Assembly: GCA_963772445.1 (NCBI GenBank)
Contig: CAVYXK010000013.1
Span: 1 to 64,000 of the forward strand
Reading direction: 5' to 3'
Origin: CAVYXK01 sp963772445
GTDB lineage: Bacteria > Pseudomonadota > Alphaproteobacteria > Acetobacterales > Acetobacteraceae
Length of the DNA: 64,000 nt
Shown here: in pieces, positions 55,977-64,000 of the stretch
Layout: each line of letters opens with the position of its first letter
Position numbering within the stretch: the first letter of the stretch is position 1
Position numbers and translations under genes: made by a program
The notes under the pieces: generated by a model
What the model was told of the DNA's origin: nothing
The model's input: the letters and a program-made list of their open reading frames with translations, nothing else
Databases searched by the model: none

Positions 55977-56800
55977 CTTTTGTCACTCTCCGCCATCAAT
56001 CCGGTGGGTCATTACACTCGGTTCTGCCACTGCGGCATACTACCACGGCCCAGCAGGGAGCCGTGGTCCGTATGCGTCAGTTTACCACTCTCAGCCAGCT
56101 AGGCGCACACTGCTCGACGAAGTCGCCGAATCGCACCATCACGTCGTCGGCCATCATCCAACCGATTTGCGTCACCACTCCGCGTTCACCCCGTGTCCGA
56201 TCCCTCCCTTAAGGCGTTCTTGTTTAGACGCAACAATGCGCTTCTGCATTGTCTCCGACAAGCAACGGCCAGTTGTGTGGTGCGACAAACGGGGTTAGGG
56301 AAAGTTAGCACCGGGAAGTGGCCGAAGAAACATCACGATCCCGCATCATCAGTATCAATGGCGTGCATATCAGTCGGCTGTGCTCCGCCAGCAGCCTCAC
56401 CCCTTTCGATCGCTTACCGGATCACCCTATAGCTACGATCCGGACGAGAGACAATACCTTTCTCGGATCGTCCGCTTGCCTTCGAACCGCCAGACGACGG
56501 CCATAGGAACGCGGCCCCGCTTATAGCTCGCAGCACGGCGAACCGGTTGCGCTATGGAGCGCGGAATGGCGTCGCCGGCATGGCGTCTCGCCCGACGAGC
56601 CATCGCCGTTCGACGGCTCGACGGTGACGCCGCATTGCTGATCCGGAGCGCCCCGACATCTCCACCGCCAACCGCTGGGATTGCCCCGGCATCGCCTGCA
56701 TCGGCGACCGCGTCATCTGGGACGGCGAGGCCGAATACCCGGGCCTGGAGCCGCTGACGACGTGGCCTCCGGACCGGACGGAGCGCGCCGAGCGCCCCAA
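55977..56800. other. gap with coding debris
   Basis: No intact gene. On the minus strand near 56190-56090 a frame reads SVGWMMADDVMVRFGDFVEQ; on the plus strand 56635-56804 a frame reads ISTANRWDCPGIACIGDRVI and WDGEAEYPGLEPLTTWPPDR and stops at 56804, preceded in another frame by SPFDGSTVTP. Both look like gene fragments of unknown family. Confidence 0.3.
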
Positions 56801-57148
56801 CTAAGGCGCGGTAAGCGGATCGGCCACCGCCCTCGCCGCCCATGTCACCGTATCGGCGTCGTCATCGCGGAGCATCGGTCCGTTATACCCGAGCATGAAG
56901 TTGCCCGGCTCGCGCCAGTTCGCCTGCACCCGGTCGAGATCGACGATCTCGGAGTTCGGCACGCCACCGAGCCACCGCGCCTCGGCGAAGCCTGCCACGG
57001 TCAGCGCCAGATTCCTGATCCGGCAGCAGTGATCCCGCAGCACGAAGCCGCGCCGCTCCAGCCCGACGATCGCCCGCGATGGGTTGAACCGCTGTAGATC
57101 ACTGTCCGATGGTCTGTGTGGTGCACGCGGTGCATATTGATAATGCAC
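56801..57148 (-). CDS. possible hypothetical protein
   Basis: A 115-aa ORF from GTG 57148 with plausible composition: SRAIVGLERRGFVLRDHCCR, LTVAGFAEARWLGGVPNSEI and GNFMLGYNGPMLRDDDADTV. No ribosome site, signal peptide or known motif. It converges on the plus-strand fragment that ends at 56804. It may be real or a fragment. Confidence 0.35.
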   Translation of the reverse strand: MHYQYAPRAPHRPSDSDLQRFNPSRAIVGLERRGFVLRDHCCRIRNLALTVAGFAEARWLGGVPNSEIVDLDRVQANWREPGNFMLGYNGPMLRDDDADTVTWAARAVADPLTAP

Positions 57149-57217
57149 GATGATGCTTAACGCAGCCGCCCCAAGATCAGCTAACAGATAGGTAACGCTA
57201 GATAAAGGACCAAATCA

Positions 57218-57388
57218 TTGAAGACCCTGCTCCTGACCACCGTCGCGGCCCTCGGCCTCGGCGCACTCGCATCCGCGTCCGCCAATGCGCAGACGTTGCA
57301 CGCTCGGCAGGGTCAGACCATCGCCCTCGGACCGGCCGATGGCTCGCTACTGGTTGCGGGTTTCCAGTCAGGTCAGATCCACCGCTAG
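57218..57388 (+). pseudogene. small exported protein, 3' truncated by IS
   Basis: A TTG start after AAAGGA gives a clean Sec signal (KTLLLTTVAALGLGALASAS, cleavage after ANA) and a short mature part QTLHARQGQTIALGPADGSL then LVAGFQSGQ. The frame then runs into the left end of the IS5-like element and stops at 57386. Beyond that element a frame RLPGVVCRIVTAPTGP ends in TGA near 59690 and could be the original C terminus. Confidence 0.5.
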
Positions 57389-57741
57389 GGTTTTGAAATC
57401 GCGGCGTTTTGGCGAAATCGCCTTAGCCGATGCAGGCTCCCCTTTCTTTGGGGGTCAAAATGGCGAAAAGTGAGCAATCCTGGGGCATTCCGACCGAACT
57501 GAGCCCGGAGCAGTTCCGACAATTTGTCTTACCCCACCTGACCGTTGGACGCCGGGGCCCGGCGCCGAAGCTGTCCCTCCATACCCTGTTTAATTACATC
57601 CTGAAAATTCTGTACCTGGGGTGTCAATGGAAAGAATTGCCGATTGCAAAAGACGCTGACGGTCGCCCGGAGATCCACTACACCCGAATTTATGGCGCCT
57701 TTCGGCGGTGGCAGGCCGGCGGCTGTTTTGATATCATTTTC

Positions 57742-59056
57742 CACTGCTGTCCGGTTCGCTGAGCCCGGATTTCCCAAAAGTTGCGGCGACATCAGGGATT
57801 TTGGCGGTTCGTTGCTGGGGCGGATTTGATCCCGTGACGGCCCTCCCCGACGATACGGGCGGAGGGCCAGGCCATGAACACCGGCAAGACGCTTTTCGCG
57901 CAGCTGATGGATTTTCTGCCGTGGAGCACGTTCGACCGGATTGTTGCGCGCTATCACGGCAACCGCGCGGTACGGACGCTGCCCTGCGCCGCACAGTATC
58001 AGGTGATGGCATTTGCCCAGATTACCTATCGGGAGAGCCTGCGTGACATCGAGGCGTGTCTGTCGGCGCAATCGACCAAGCTCTATCACATGGGTCTCCG
58101 AGGGCCAATTCGCCGTTCCACGCTGGCCGACGCCAACGAAAGCCGCGATTGGCGGATCTATGCCGAGTTTGCCCGGCGGCTAATCGCGCAGGCCAGGCGG
58201 CTGTATGCCGACGACGATCCCGACGTGGATCTGCCCAGCACCGTGTATGCTCTCAACTCGACGACCATCGATCTGTGTTTGTCGGTGTTTCCGTGGGCGC
58301 ATTTTCGTTCTATCAAGGCAGCGGTGAAGATGCATACGCTGCTTGATCTGCGCGGCAACATTCCAAGCTTCATCCACATATCAGACGGTAAGCTGCACGA
58401 TGTTCATGCGCTTGATATGCTGCTTCCCGAAGCTGGAGCCATCTACGTCATGGATCGGGGCTACGTGGATTTCGCCCGTTTGCATGTACTGCACGAGGCC
58501 GGTGCCTTCTTCGTGACCCGGGCGAAGTCGAATTTGGATGCCCACCGGGTGTATTCGGCGCCGGCAGATCGAAAGGCAGGCGTGATTTGCGATCAGACCA
58601 TCGCGATGGATGGCTACCTCACACGGCGACATTATCCTGCACACCTGCGGCGCATCCGCTTCAAGGACCCAGAGACCGGCAAAACGCTGATCTTCCTTAC
58701 CAATCAGGTGACGTTGCCGGCTTTGACGATTTGCGCCCTCTACAAGAGCCGCTGGCAGGTGGAACTCTTCTTCAAGTGGATCAAGCAGCATCTGCGCATC
58801 AAGCAATTCTACGGCATTTCGGAGAACGCGGTGAAGACCCAAATCTGGATCGCGGTGTCAGTCTACGTGCTGGTCGCCATCGTCAGGAAGCGGCTCGGTC
58901 TGGACGTGTCGCTCTACACATTGCTACAGGTCCTTTCGGTCACAGTATTTGAGAAAATGCCGATCCGATCTGCGATTTTGGCCACACCCGACCAGTTCGG
59001 CGACGCCGAAGTCAGCAACCAATTGGAATTATTCACTTTCTGACCGGACAGCAGTG
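57742..59056 (+). mobile_element. IS4-family insertion sequence
   Basis: A 1315-bp element with 14-bp perfect inverted ends CACTGCTGTCCGGT and ACCGGACAGCAGTG, flanked by a perfect 9-bp target duplication ATCATTTTC (57733-57741 and 59057-59065). The insertion is recent, since the host transposase frame is exactly restored on removal. Confidence 0.93.
57874..59043 (+). CDS. IS4-family transposase
   Basis: A 389-aa DDE transposase. The N-terminal DUF4372-type region reads LFAQLMDFLPWSTFDRIVAR; the catalytic domain has STVYALNSTTIDLCLSVFPW (first Asp), AIYVMDRGYVDFARLHVLHE (second Asp) and the YREK-type signature YKSRWQVELFFKWIKQHLRI (Glu). The frame is intact and both ends of the element are perfect, so it is probably active. 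Confidence 0.92.
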   Translation: MNTGKTLFAQLMDFLPWSTFDRIVARYHGNRAVRTLPCAAQYQVMAFAQITYRESLRDIEACLSAQSTKLYHMGLRGPIRRSTLADANESRDWRIYAEFARRLIAQARRLYADDDPDVDLPSTVYALNSTTIDLCLSVFPWAHFRSIKAAVKMHTLLDLRGNIPSFIHISDGKLHDVHALDMLLPEAGAIYVMDRGYVDFARLHVLHEAGAFFVTRAKSNLDAHRVYSAPADRKAGVICDQTIAMDGYLTRRHYPAHLRRIRFKDPETGKTLIFLTNQVTLPALTICALYKSRWQVELFFKWIKQHLRIKQFYGISENAVKTQIWIAVSVYVLVAIVRKRLGLDVSLYTLLQVLSVTVFEKMPIRSAILATPDQFGDAEVSNQLELFTF

Positions 59057-59660
59057 ATCATTTTCATGACCGTGGTACTGAGGCTTCACCAGACTAGCCT
59101 TCTCGACGTGACTATCATCCACGGCGATGGCACCACGACGGCTGCGAAAAAGGGCGGCGACAACATCGGCTTCAACAGACACAAGAAGATCAAGGGCGAT
59201 AAGGTCGTCGCCTTCTGCGACCGAAATTGCAATGTCATCGCGCCGTTTGTCGCGGCTCCTGGCAACCACAATGAATCGCCGCTCCTGCGCGCGGCCTTGC
59301 CGAGCGTGATGCGGATAGCCCGTTTTGTTGGTCTTGACCTTCAGGGAACGATTGTCAGCCTGGACGGCGTATACGATTGCCGACAGAATCGGAAGGCGAT
59401 CTTCAACCGCGGCATGGTGCCCAATATCAATGCCAATCCCAGAGGCAGGAAATCTGCCAAACGCGGTCGGAAACCGTTGTTCAGTGCTGACATATTCAAG
59501 GAACGCTTCGACACCATTGAGCGCGTGTTTGGTTGGGAGGATAAGTTCCGCCGCTTGCTGCTCCGGTTCGAGCGCCTCAGTCAGCTACATTATGCGTTTA
59601 AAACGTTGGCGTATACGATGATCAACCTACGCCATCTCTGCTAGCGTCTGCCGGGCGTTG

Positions 59661-59953
59661 TGTGCCGAATTGTGACGGCGCCGACGGGGCCGTGACTCCG
59701 CACGGCTCCGGAATGACAAAATTCCGACCTCCGACCCACAATATTACAAAATCATCGCATCGAGGCGGCACTCCCGGGTCTTCGCTTGATCGTTCGCGCT
59801 CGCCCAGCCCCGCAACGCCGGAAACCCGCAACCAGTAGTTAGTGATTTGGCTGCTCACCGGGTAGCGCGAGCCGTCCCGGCGCTAGGCCCACCGTCCCAA
59901 ACTGGGCTGAAAAGCTCGATGCCACGGAACAAGTGGCTGTAGGGTGGGGAGGA
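59661..59953. other. gap, probable leader of the AI-2E transporter gene
   Basis: No gene is seen apart from the possible C-terminal tail of the exported protein up to about 59690. The right end carries GGGGAGG ahead of the next start. Confidence 0.35.
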
Positions 59954-61054
59954 ATGGCAAACGAAATGGCATTCACCGGGGGCTCTCGCACGATGCATGA
60001 TTCCCGCCGCCGCCAACGCCAGTCGGGCGATCGCGCCTTGCGCGCGATGGTTGGCGTCGGGACCGCGATCCTTGTGGTCGCCGCCCTCGCCGTCGCGTCG
60101 TCCGTCGTTGCGCCGCTGACCTTCGCGCTGTTCATCATCGCGATCGTCTGGCCCTTGCAAGCACGGTTGCAGGCACGACTGCCGAAGCTGATAGCTCTGG
60201 CGTTGACAATGCTCGCGACCATCGTCGTCGTTGGGGCCTTCGGCTGGACGATCACATGGGGGTTCGGCAGGGTCGGCCGCTACGTCGTCAACGAGGCCCC
60301 GCGGTTTCAGCTCCTGTATAACCAACTGAGCGAGTGGCTCGAAGGGCACGGGATAGCGGTCGCAAGCCTCTGGACCGAGCATTTCAACATGGGGTGGTTG
60401 CTGCAGATCTTCCAGCAGATCACCAGCAGGGTCAACGGCATGCTGAGCTTCACGCTCGTTGTGCTGATCTACGTCATTCTGGGCCTGTTGGAAGTCGACG
60501 ATATCGCACGCAGGCTTCGCCGCATGAAGAACGTGGAATTCGGAACCGTCTTGTTGATGGGCGGTACGAGGACCGCGATGAAGCTTCGCCGATACATGCT
60601 CGTCCGCTCTCTGATGAGCGTGGTGACGGGTATCCTCGTGTGGGCTTTCATCTGGCTCTGCGGGCTCCCGCTCGCTCTGGAATGGGGCGTGATCGCCTTT
60701 GCATTTAACTATATACCGTTCATCGGCCCACTGATCGCGACCGTGCTGCCGGCGCTCTTCGCCGTGGCGCAGTTCGCAATCTGGCAGGACGCGATTCTTG
60801 TATTCGGATGCCTGAACCTCATCCAGTTCCTTGTCGGAAGCTATTTCGAGCCCCGGATCGCCGGCAGCGTCCTGTCGATGTCGCCGTTCGTGATGTTGTT
60901 CGCCGTCTTCTTCTGGACTTACCTGTGGGGGATCACCGGCGCGTTCATCGGCGTGCCTATCGTGATTGCGATACTGACGATCTGCGAGCAGCACGAGTTG
61001 AGCCGTTGGGTGGCGGAGCTCTTTGGGACGTCCGAGGCCGAGAGTGACGGTTAA
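59954..61054 (+). CDS. AI-2E family transporter (PerM-like)
   Basis: An inner-membrane protein of about 366 aa with seven or eight helices; the family includes the AI-2 exporter TqsA, PerM and Na+/H+ antiporters, so the cargo is open. I start at ATG 59954, which follows GGGGAGG. After a basic leader the first helices are AILVVAALAVASSVVAPLTF and IALALTMLATIVVVGAFGWT. The central region has GMLSFTLVVLIYVILGLLEV and the family signature near the end: FAFNYIPFIGPLIATVLPAL, then LVGSYFEPRIAGSVLSMSPF. The downstream phosphoesterase starts 24 bases after the stop with its own AGGAGG, so the two form an operon. Confidence 0.87.
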   Translation: MANEMAFTGGSRTMHDSRRRQRQSGDRALRAMVGVGTAILVVAALAVASSVVAPLTFALFIIAIVWPLQARLQARLPKLIALALTMLATIVVVGAFGWTITWGFGRVGRYVVNEAPRFQLLYNQLSEWLEGHGIAVASLWTEHFNMGWLLQIFQQITSRVNGMLSFTLVVLIYVILGLLEVDDIARRLRRMKNVEFGTVLLMGGTRTAMKLRRYMLVRSLMSVVTGILVWAFIWLCGLPLALEWGVIAFAFNYIPFIGPLIATVLPALFAVAQFAIWQDAILVFGCLNLIQFLVGSYFEPRIAGSVLSMSPFVMLFAVFFWTYLWGITGAFIGVPIVIAILTICEQHELSRWVAELFGTSEAESDG

Positions 61055-61078
61055 GCCGCGGCCCGCAGGAGGCGATCG

Positions 61079-62870
61079 ATGAGGCCGATTCTCGATCCGC
61101 GCGACGGTGACTTCGAGGACGATGCCTCGAGCACTAAGCGGCGATCATTCATCTCGCTGGCCGGCAGCCTGCTCGCGGAAATCAGCCTTCCGAAACTCGC
61201 GGTCGCCTGGATGCTGCTTATCGGCTTCCCTGGCCTGCTACTCGGAGCGGTACCGCTTCTGATCTCGATCTGGCTTACTTCGGTCTTCTCCAAGGCTGCT
61301 AACATCTTTACCGAAATCTGGCCTGCCCTGCTGCTGGCGCCGCTCGCGGCGGTCGGTTGGTTTGCGGGCCGTCCGCTCCTGCGGCTCGCCGAAACCAGCT
61401 TCTGGTCGTTGAACGCCTTGGCCGTCCAGCCTGCCTATATCGCGTTTCGAGAGGGACTTCGACACCTTGCCGAGCGGTTGCTTGCGTTCGGTATGCCCGA
61501 CGCCCGACGCGCGTCAGTTCGCGCCGCGACCGCCGCTGCCGCAGGGGCCGCGGTGTTCGCGTTGGGGCTCGGCGTCATCGTCCTTATATGGCCCGCATCG
61601 CGTTGGATGGTCAGCCTGGCGGATTTCGGATCGCCTTACCGGTGGCTGTCTATCATGCTGGCGAACAGCGTGGTGCTCATTTCCGGCTATTTGGCAACTG
61701 CTGCAGTGATCTGGGGATGCGCCGACGCGATGATGCCCCAGCCGCGCGACCTTGGTGCCTTCTCGACGCAAACCACCCAAGGCCGGACATGGCGTGTCGC
61801 GCACCTGTCGGACATCCACACGGTCGGCGAACGCTACGGATTTCGCGTCGAGAGCGGACGGTCCGGGCCGCGCGGGAACGAGCGGTTGCGGCGGGCGCTG
61901 GCGCAGTTGGACGAGATCCATGCCGCGCAGCCGCTCGATGTGGTCCTAATAACGGGAGACTTGACCGATGCCGGTCGTTCCGCGGAGTGGGCGGAATTCT
62001 TTGATGCCCTGGCAGCATATCCGCGGCTCGCTGAGCGTGTGATCGCGCTGCCCGGCAACCATGACGTCAATGTGGTGGACCGGGCAAGCCCGGCCAAGCT
62101 GGAGCTGCCGACCAGCCCCACCAAGCGGCTCCGTCAGGCCCGAACGATGTCCGCGCTGGGCATGCTGCAAGGCTCGCGGCTCCGGGTCGTCGAGTGGGCC
62201 GGTCGAACTCGGTCCCACGCTGGCCGACGCCCTGAAACCCCATGCCGACGACATGGTGGCCTTCGCGGATCGAGGATCGGTCCGGCTGTCGAGGTCGATG
62301 GCCGCGTTATGGACGTCGATGTTTCCTCTCGTGCTGCCGCCCGAGACGGATGACGGCCTCGGCATCGTCGTGCTGAATTCGAATGCCGAGACGCATTTCT
62401 CTTTCACTAACGCACTCGGGCTGGTGTCCGCGGATCAGGTTCGCGCGCTCGGTATCGTCCTCGGACAGTACCCCCGCGCCTGCTGGATCGTGACCCTGCA
62501 CCACCACGTCATCGAATATCCACAGCCGGCGAAGGCGCTGTCCGAGCGTATCGGGACCGCCCTCATCAACGGAAGCTGGTTCGTTCGCAGGCTGCAGCGC
62601 CTGACCGGCCGTGTGGTGGTCATGCACGGCCATCGGCATGTCGACTGGATCGGGGAGTGCGGTGGCGTCCTGATCGTATCGGCACCTTCTCCGGTGATGA
62701 ACGGGACCGACTACGTCGATACGTATTTCTACGTCCACACCCTTGCTGCAGGGATCGACGGACGGCTTAGGCTGCTCGAACCTGAGCGGATCATCGTGGC
62801 GGGCACGGGGGCTGCGACTGCTCGGAACGAACCGCAGACCGAACGCATTCAGATGCCGCGCGGGATCTGA
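61079..62870 (+). pseudogene. membrane-anchored metallophosphoesterase, one frameshift
   Basis: The ATG follows AGGAGG. Residues about 35-225 contain several hydrophobic helices (SLPKLAVAWMLLIGFPGLLL, WPALLLAPLAAVGWFAG, AAVFALGLGVIVLIWPASRW). The calcineurin-like domain follows: VAHLSDIHTVGERYG, VVLITGDLTDAGRSA and IALPGNHDVN, metal ligands. Near 62200 the frame changes; the other frame continues LGPTLADALKPHADDMVAFA, then IVTLHHHVIEYPQPA and VVVMHGHRHVDWIGE, the last two metal motifs. All motifs are present in the joined product, so the single shift near 62200 is the only lesion and might be a sequence error. Substrate unknown. Confidence 0.83.
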
Positions 62871-62922
62871 AAGGCACTCGCCGTCTGCTGCGCCTGACTG
62901 GGCTGAAGAGGCTGGACAACTA

Positions 62923-62943
62923 GCGCCCTTCATTTTTGGGCGC
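62923..62943 (+). terminator. short hairpin after phosphoesterase gene
   Basis: GCGCCC (62923-62928) and GGGCGC (62938-62943) flank a loop TTCATTTTT, 53 bases after the stop codon. The T-run is in the loop, not after the stem, so terminator activity is uncertain. Confidence 0.3.
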
Positions 62944-63050
62944 CCAGACAAATGGTGGGACGCCAGGCCGGTCTGCTCCGGCGTCGCCGGTGATATCGAC
63001 GGACTGGGTCGTACCCTGGTCTCCACCAGGTGCAGACCGGTTGCCGCAGG

Positions 63051-63213
63051 CCGGATGAGCGTGCACGGCTTGGTCGCGAGTGCCGACAAATCGGCCTATG
63101 TCGTCGCCAAGCCAGGCGTCGTCGGCCTTTCAAGGTAACCGCGATCGAACTTGCCAGTGACGGCGTCACGGTGGATGCGATCTGCCCCCGCTGGGTGCTG
63201 ACGCCGCTCAGAA
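63051..63213 (+). pseudogene. 3-hydroxybutyrate-dehydrogenase-like SDR remnant
   Basis: One frame reads MSVHGLVASADKSAYVVAKP and GVVGLS (YxxxK motif: Tyr and Lys of the SDR catalytic site), then after a shift near 63137 VTAIELASDGVTVDAICPRW and VLTPL. From memory these match bacterial D-3-hydroxybutyrate dehydrogenases closely (SVHGLVAS..KSAYVAAKHGVVGLTK). The Rossmann N terminus and the C terminus are missing. Confidence 0.65.
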
Positions 63214-63240
63214 GGGCGACATACTGCCCACGAACATCTG

Positions 63241-63675
63241 GTCGAAGAACGGATCTACTATCGGTTCCATCCGCGATTTGGCAAGACCGTGCTGATCAAG
63301 CGACAGCTCGAGTACCGCGGCGTCGGTCTGGTGGTCATCTTGCAACCAGACACCTCGCCCGCCCGCATTCCGGCGTGGATGACCCATGAAGCCGCGGCTG
63401 AATACGCGCTCAGTGACAAGCCCCGATTCTCTGTCGATGCCCTACGATCCCTGCGGGCCGAGATTGATGGGCTCTTAGGCTTTCTCCAGTCCGAATCGAA
63501 GGCAGAGGAAGCCAATGTCGTGCCGATCCAAAGATCTGCAACTAAGCCTGTTCGAGGGAAACGAGGCGCCCCGTGTCGTGATGGCGACCGCACAGATGGT
63601 CGATCTGGCGGCATCGGTGGAAGCCCTCCTGCGCGAGATCGCGAGAGCGCTGGCAAACGGGGAGGCCAGCGATGA
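63241..63675 (+). CDS. DUF5372-like accessory protein of a serine-recombinase element
   Basis: The frame reads RIYYRFHPRFGKTVLIKRQL, GLVVILQPDTSPARIPAWMT and ALRSLRAEIDGLLGFLQSES. Small proteins with the HPRFG and IPAWMT motifs (DUF5372) are commonly found ahead of serine recombinases. No clear start exists; the GTG at 63289 lies inside the domain, so the 5' end probably joins a rearrangement breakpoint near 63215. The tail from residue 95 on is of low quality and may be frameshifted. The stop overlaps the start of the next ORF (ATGA). Confidence 0.5.
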   Translation, partial: VEERIYYRFHPRFGKTVLIKRQLEYRGVGLVVILQPDTSPARIPAWMTHEAAAEYALSDKPRFSVDALRSLRAEIDGLLGFLQSESKAEEANVVPIQRSATKPVRGKRGAPCRDGDRTDGRSGGIGGSPPARDRESAGKRGGQR

Positions 63676-63818
63676 GCAAGATCACGGCTGAGCATCTTGC
63701 GCGCAATGCGTATGTCTACGTCCGGCAGTCGACACGGCGTGACACCTCATCAGCGATAACCGCAATGCAGTTCGAGCTTGCAGGCCTGGAACCGCATCCG
63801 GATACGGTAACGCACTGA
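63672..63818 (+). pseudogene. serine recombinase N-terminal fragment
   Basis: The ATG overlaps the stop of the preceding ORF. It reads MSKITAEHLARNAYVYVRQS then T, the start of the resolvase domain with the Ser nucleophile, and diverges after about 25 residues to stop at 63818. It differs from the recombinase at 39.7-41.8 kb. From 63819 to the window end I see no gene. Confidence 0.6.
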
Positions 63819-64000
63819 TTCCACATGCCGCTTTCTCTTGGAGTGAGCACTGCATCGTCGGCGTACCCGGAAAGGTCTCTGTCATGGGCGGCTCATAAGA
63901 ACGGTTCGTCACACGTGGGAAGGATGATTAGTCCTCGGCATCGACCGCTACGCTGGGCAGCAAGCGGCGTTGTCGCCCCATCGCGCGCGCGATCTCCTGG

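Larger units (their letters stand above)
57460..59644 (+). pseudogene. IS5-like DDE transposase split by IS4 insertion
   Basis: Part one (57460-57741) reads MAKSEQSWGIPTELSPEQFR, LSLHTLFNYILKILYLGCQW and IYGAFRRWQAGGCFDIIF. Part two (59066-59644) continues MTVVLRLHQTSLLDVTIIHG, DNIGFNRHKKIKGDKVVAFC, VSLDGVYDCRQNRKAIFNRG and TIERVFGWEDKFRRLLLRFE. Excising the IS4 element with one copy of its 9-bp duplication gives one uninterrupted 286-aa frame. The catalytic Asp residues sit in IIHGDGT and SLDGVYD and the Glu in TIERVFG. Confidence 0.85.
57389..59660 (+). mobile_element. IS5-like element interrupted by IS4 element
   Basis: The transposase gene 57460-59644 is split by the IS4-type element 57742-59056. 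I could not find matching inverted ends for the outer element, so its limits (about 57389 and 59645-59660) are estimates from where flanking reading frames stop. Confidence 0.55.

Noticed and set aside
59855..60994. 379-codon minus-strand ORF rich in His, Asp and Arg
   Set aside because: Mirror frame of the AI-2E transporter; no motifs.

Overview
The window looks like accessory DNA from a high-GC alphaproteobacterium, most plausibly Rhodospirillales/Acetobacteraceae. That placement rests on base composition, family types (GHL6-type Tat-exported hydrolase, Rieske/flavin N-demethylase pairs, M20 hydrolase, ISKra4/ISL3/IS21/IS66 elements) and a tRNA-Gln-like att site; it is an inference, not a typed assignment. 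Intact metabolic genes are embedded in a dense bed of insertion sequences, truncated genes and frameshifts.

Layout. 0-9 kb: a frameshifted MFS transporter, an exported glycoside hydrolase-like protein, an NTF2-like gene with a stop inside its signal peptide, an HpcH/HpaI aldolase, an IS5-type element, and a 5'-truncated EgtB/SenA-like sulfoxide (or selenoneine) synthase. 8.6-15.4 kb: an outer-membrane barrel gene split by an ISL3 element with a perfect 8-bp target duplication, a TRIC channel, an M20 amidohydrolase, an ISKra4 remnant and a cupin. 15.8-25.7 kb: minus-strand N-demethylation block with two Rieske oxygenases (one broken) and two trimethylamine-dehydrogenase-like flavoproteins (one broken), interrupted by MscS and trbB/trbC remnants, then broken acyl-CoA ligase and UxaA genes. 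25.7-27.7 kb: ISKra4 and IS66 debris.

27.8-32.4 kb: an intact two-gene cassette (252 and 1290 aa) that I cannot assign to any known system. The large protein contains a stretch that reads like a fold-type I PLP-enzyme core. It is the best candidate here for something undescribed. 32.6-42.7 kb: nested mobile DNA. A broken IS6-type transposase is followed by an IS21 element whose istA is split by a three-recombinase (RIT) element with repeated 11-bp end motifs, and whose istB is truncated by a large serine recombinase element.

42.8-47.5 kb: a GMC oxidoreductase, a frameshifted enolase-superfamily dehydratase, a betaine-homocysteine-methyltransferase-like protein and an agmatinase truncated beside an ISKra4 element. 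49-57 kb: a small lipoprotein, a GNAT fragment, a tRNA-Gln 3'-end att site with an integrase fragment, and two inverted copies of one IS6-type element enclosing a RecD-like fragment, an intact DnaB helicase and a resolvase fragment. 57-64 kb: an IS4 element inserted with a perfect 9-bp duplication into an IS5-like transposase, an AI-2E family transporter with a membrane metallophosphoesterase (frameshifted), and a short-chain dehydrogenase remnant followed by the start of another serine-recombinase element.

The surviving metabolic genes share a theme of scavenging N-methylated compounds (betaines, methylamines) and sugar acids: Rieske/flavin demethylases, a BHMT-like methyltransferase, a GMC oxidase, an aldolase, and UxaA and MR/MLE remnants. 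Many are broken by single-base shifts, so either the region is decaying or the assembly carries indel errors; the long intact genes argue against uniformly poor sequence.
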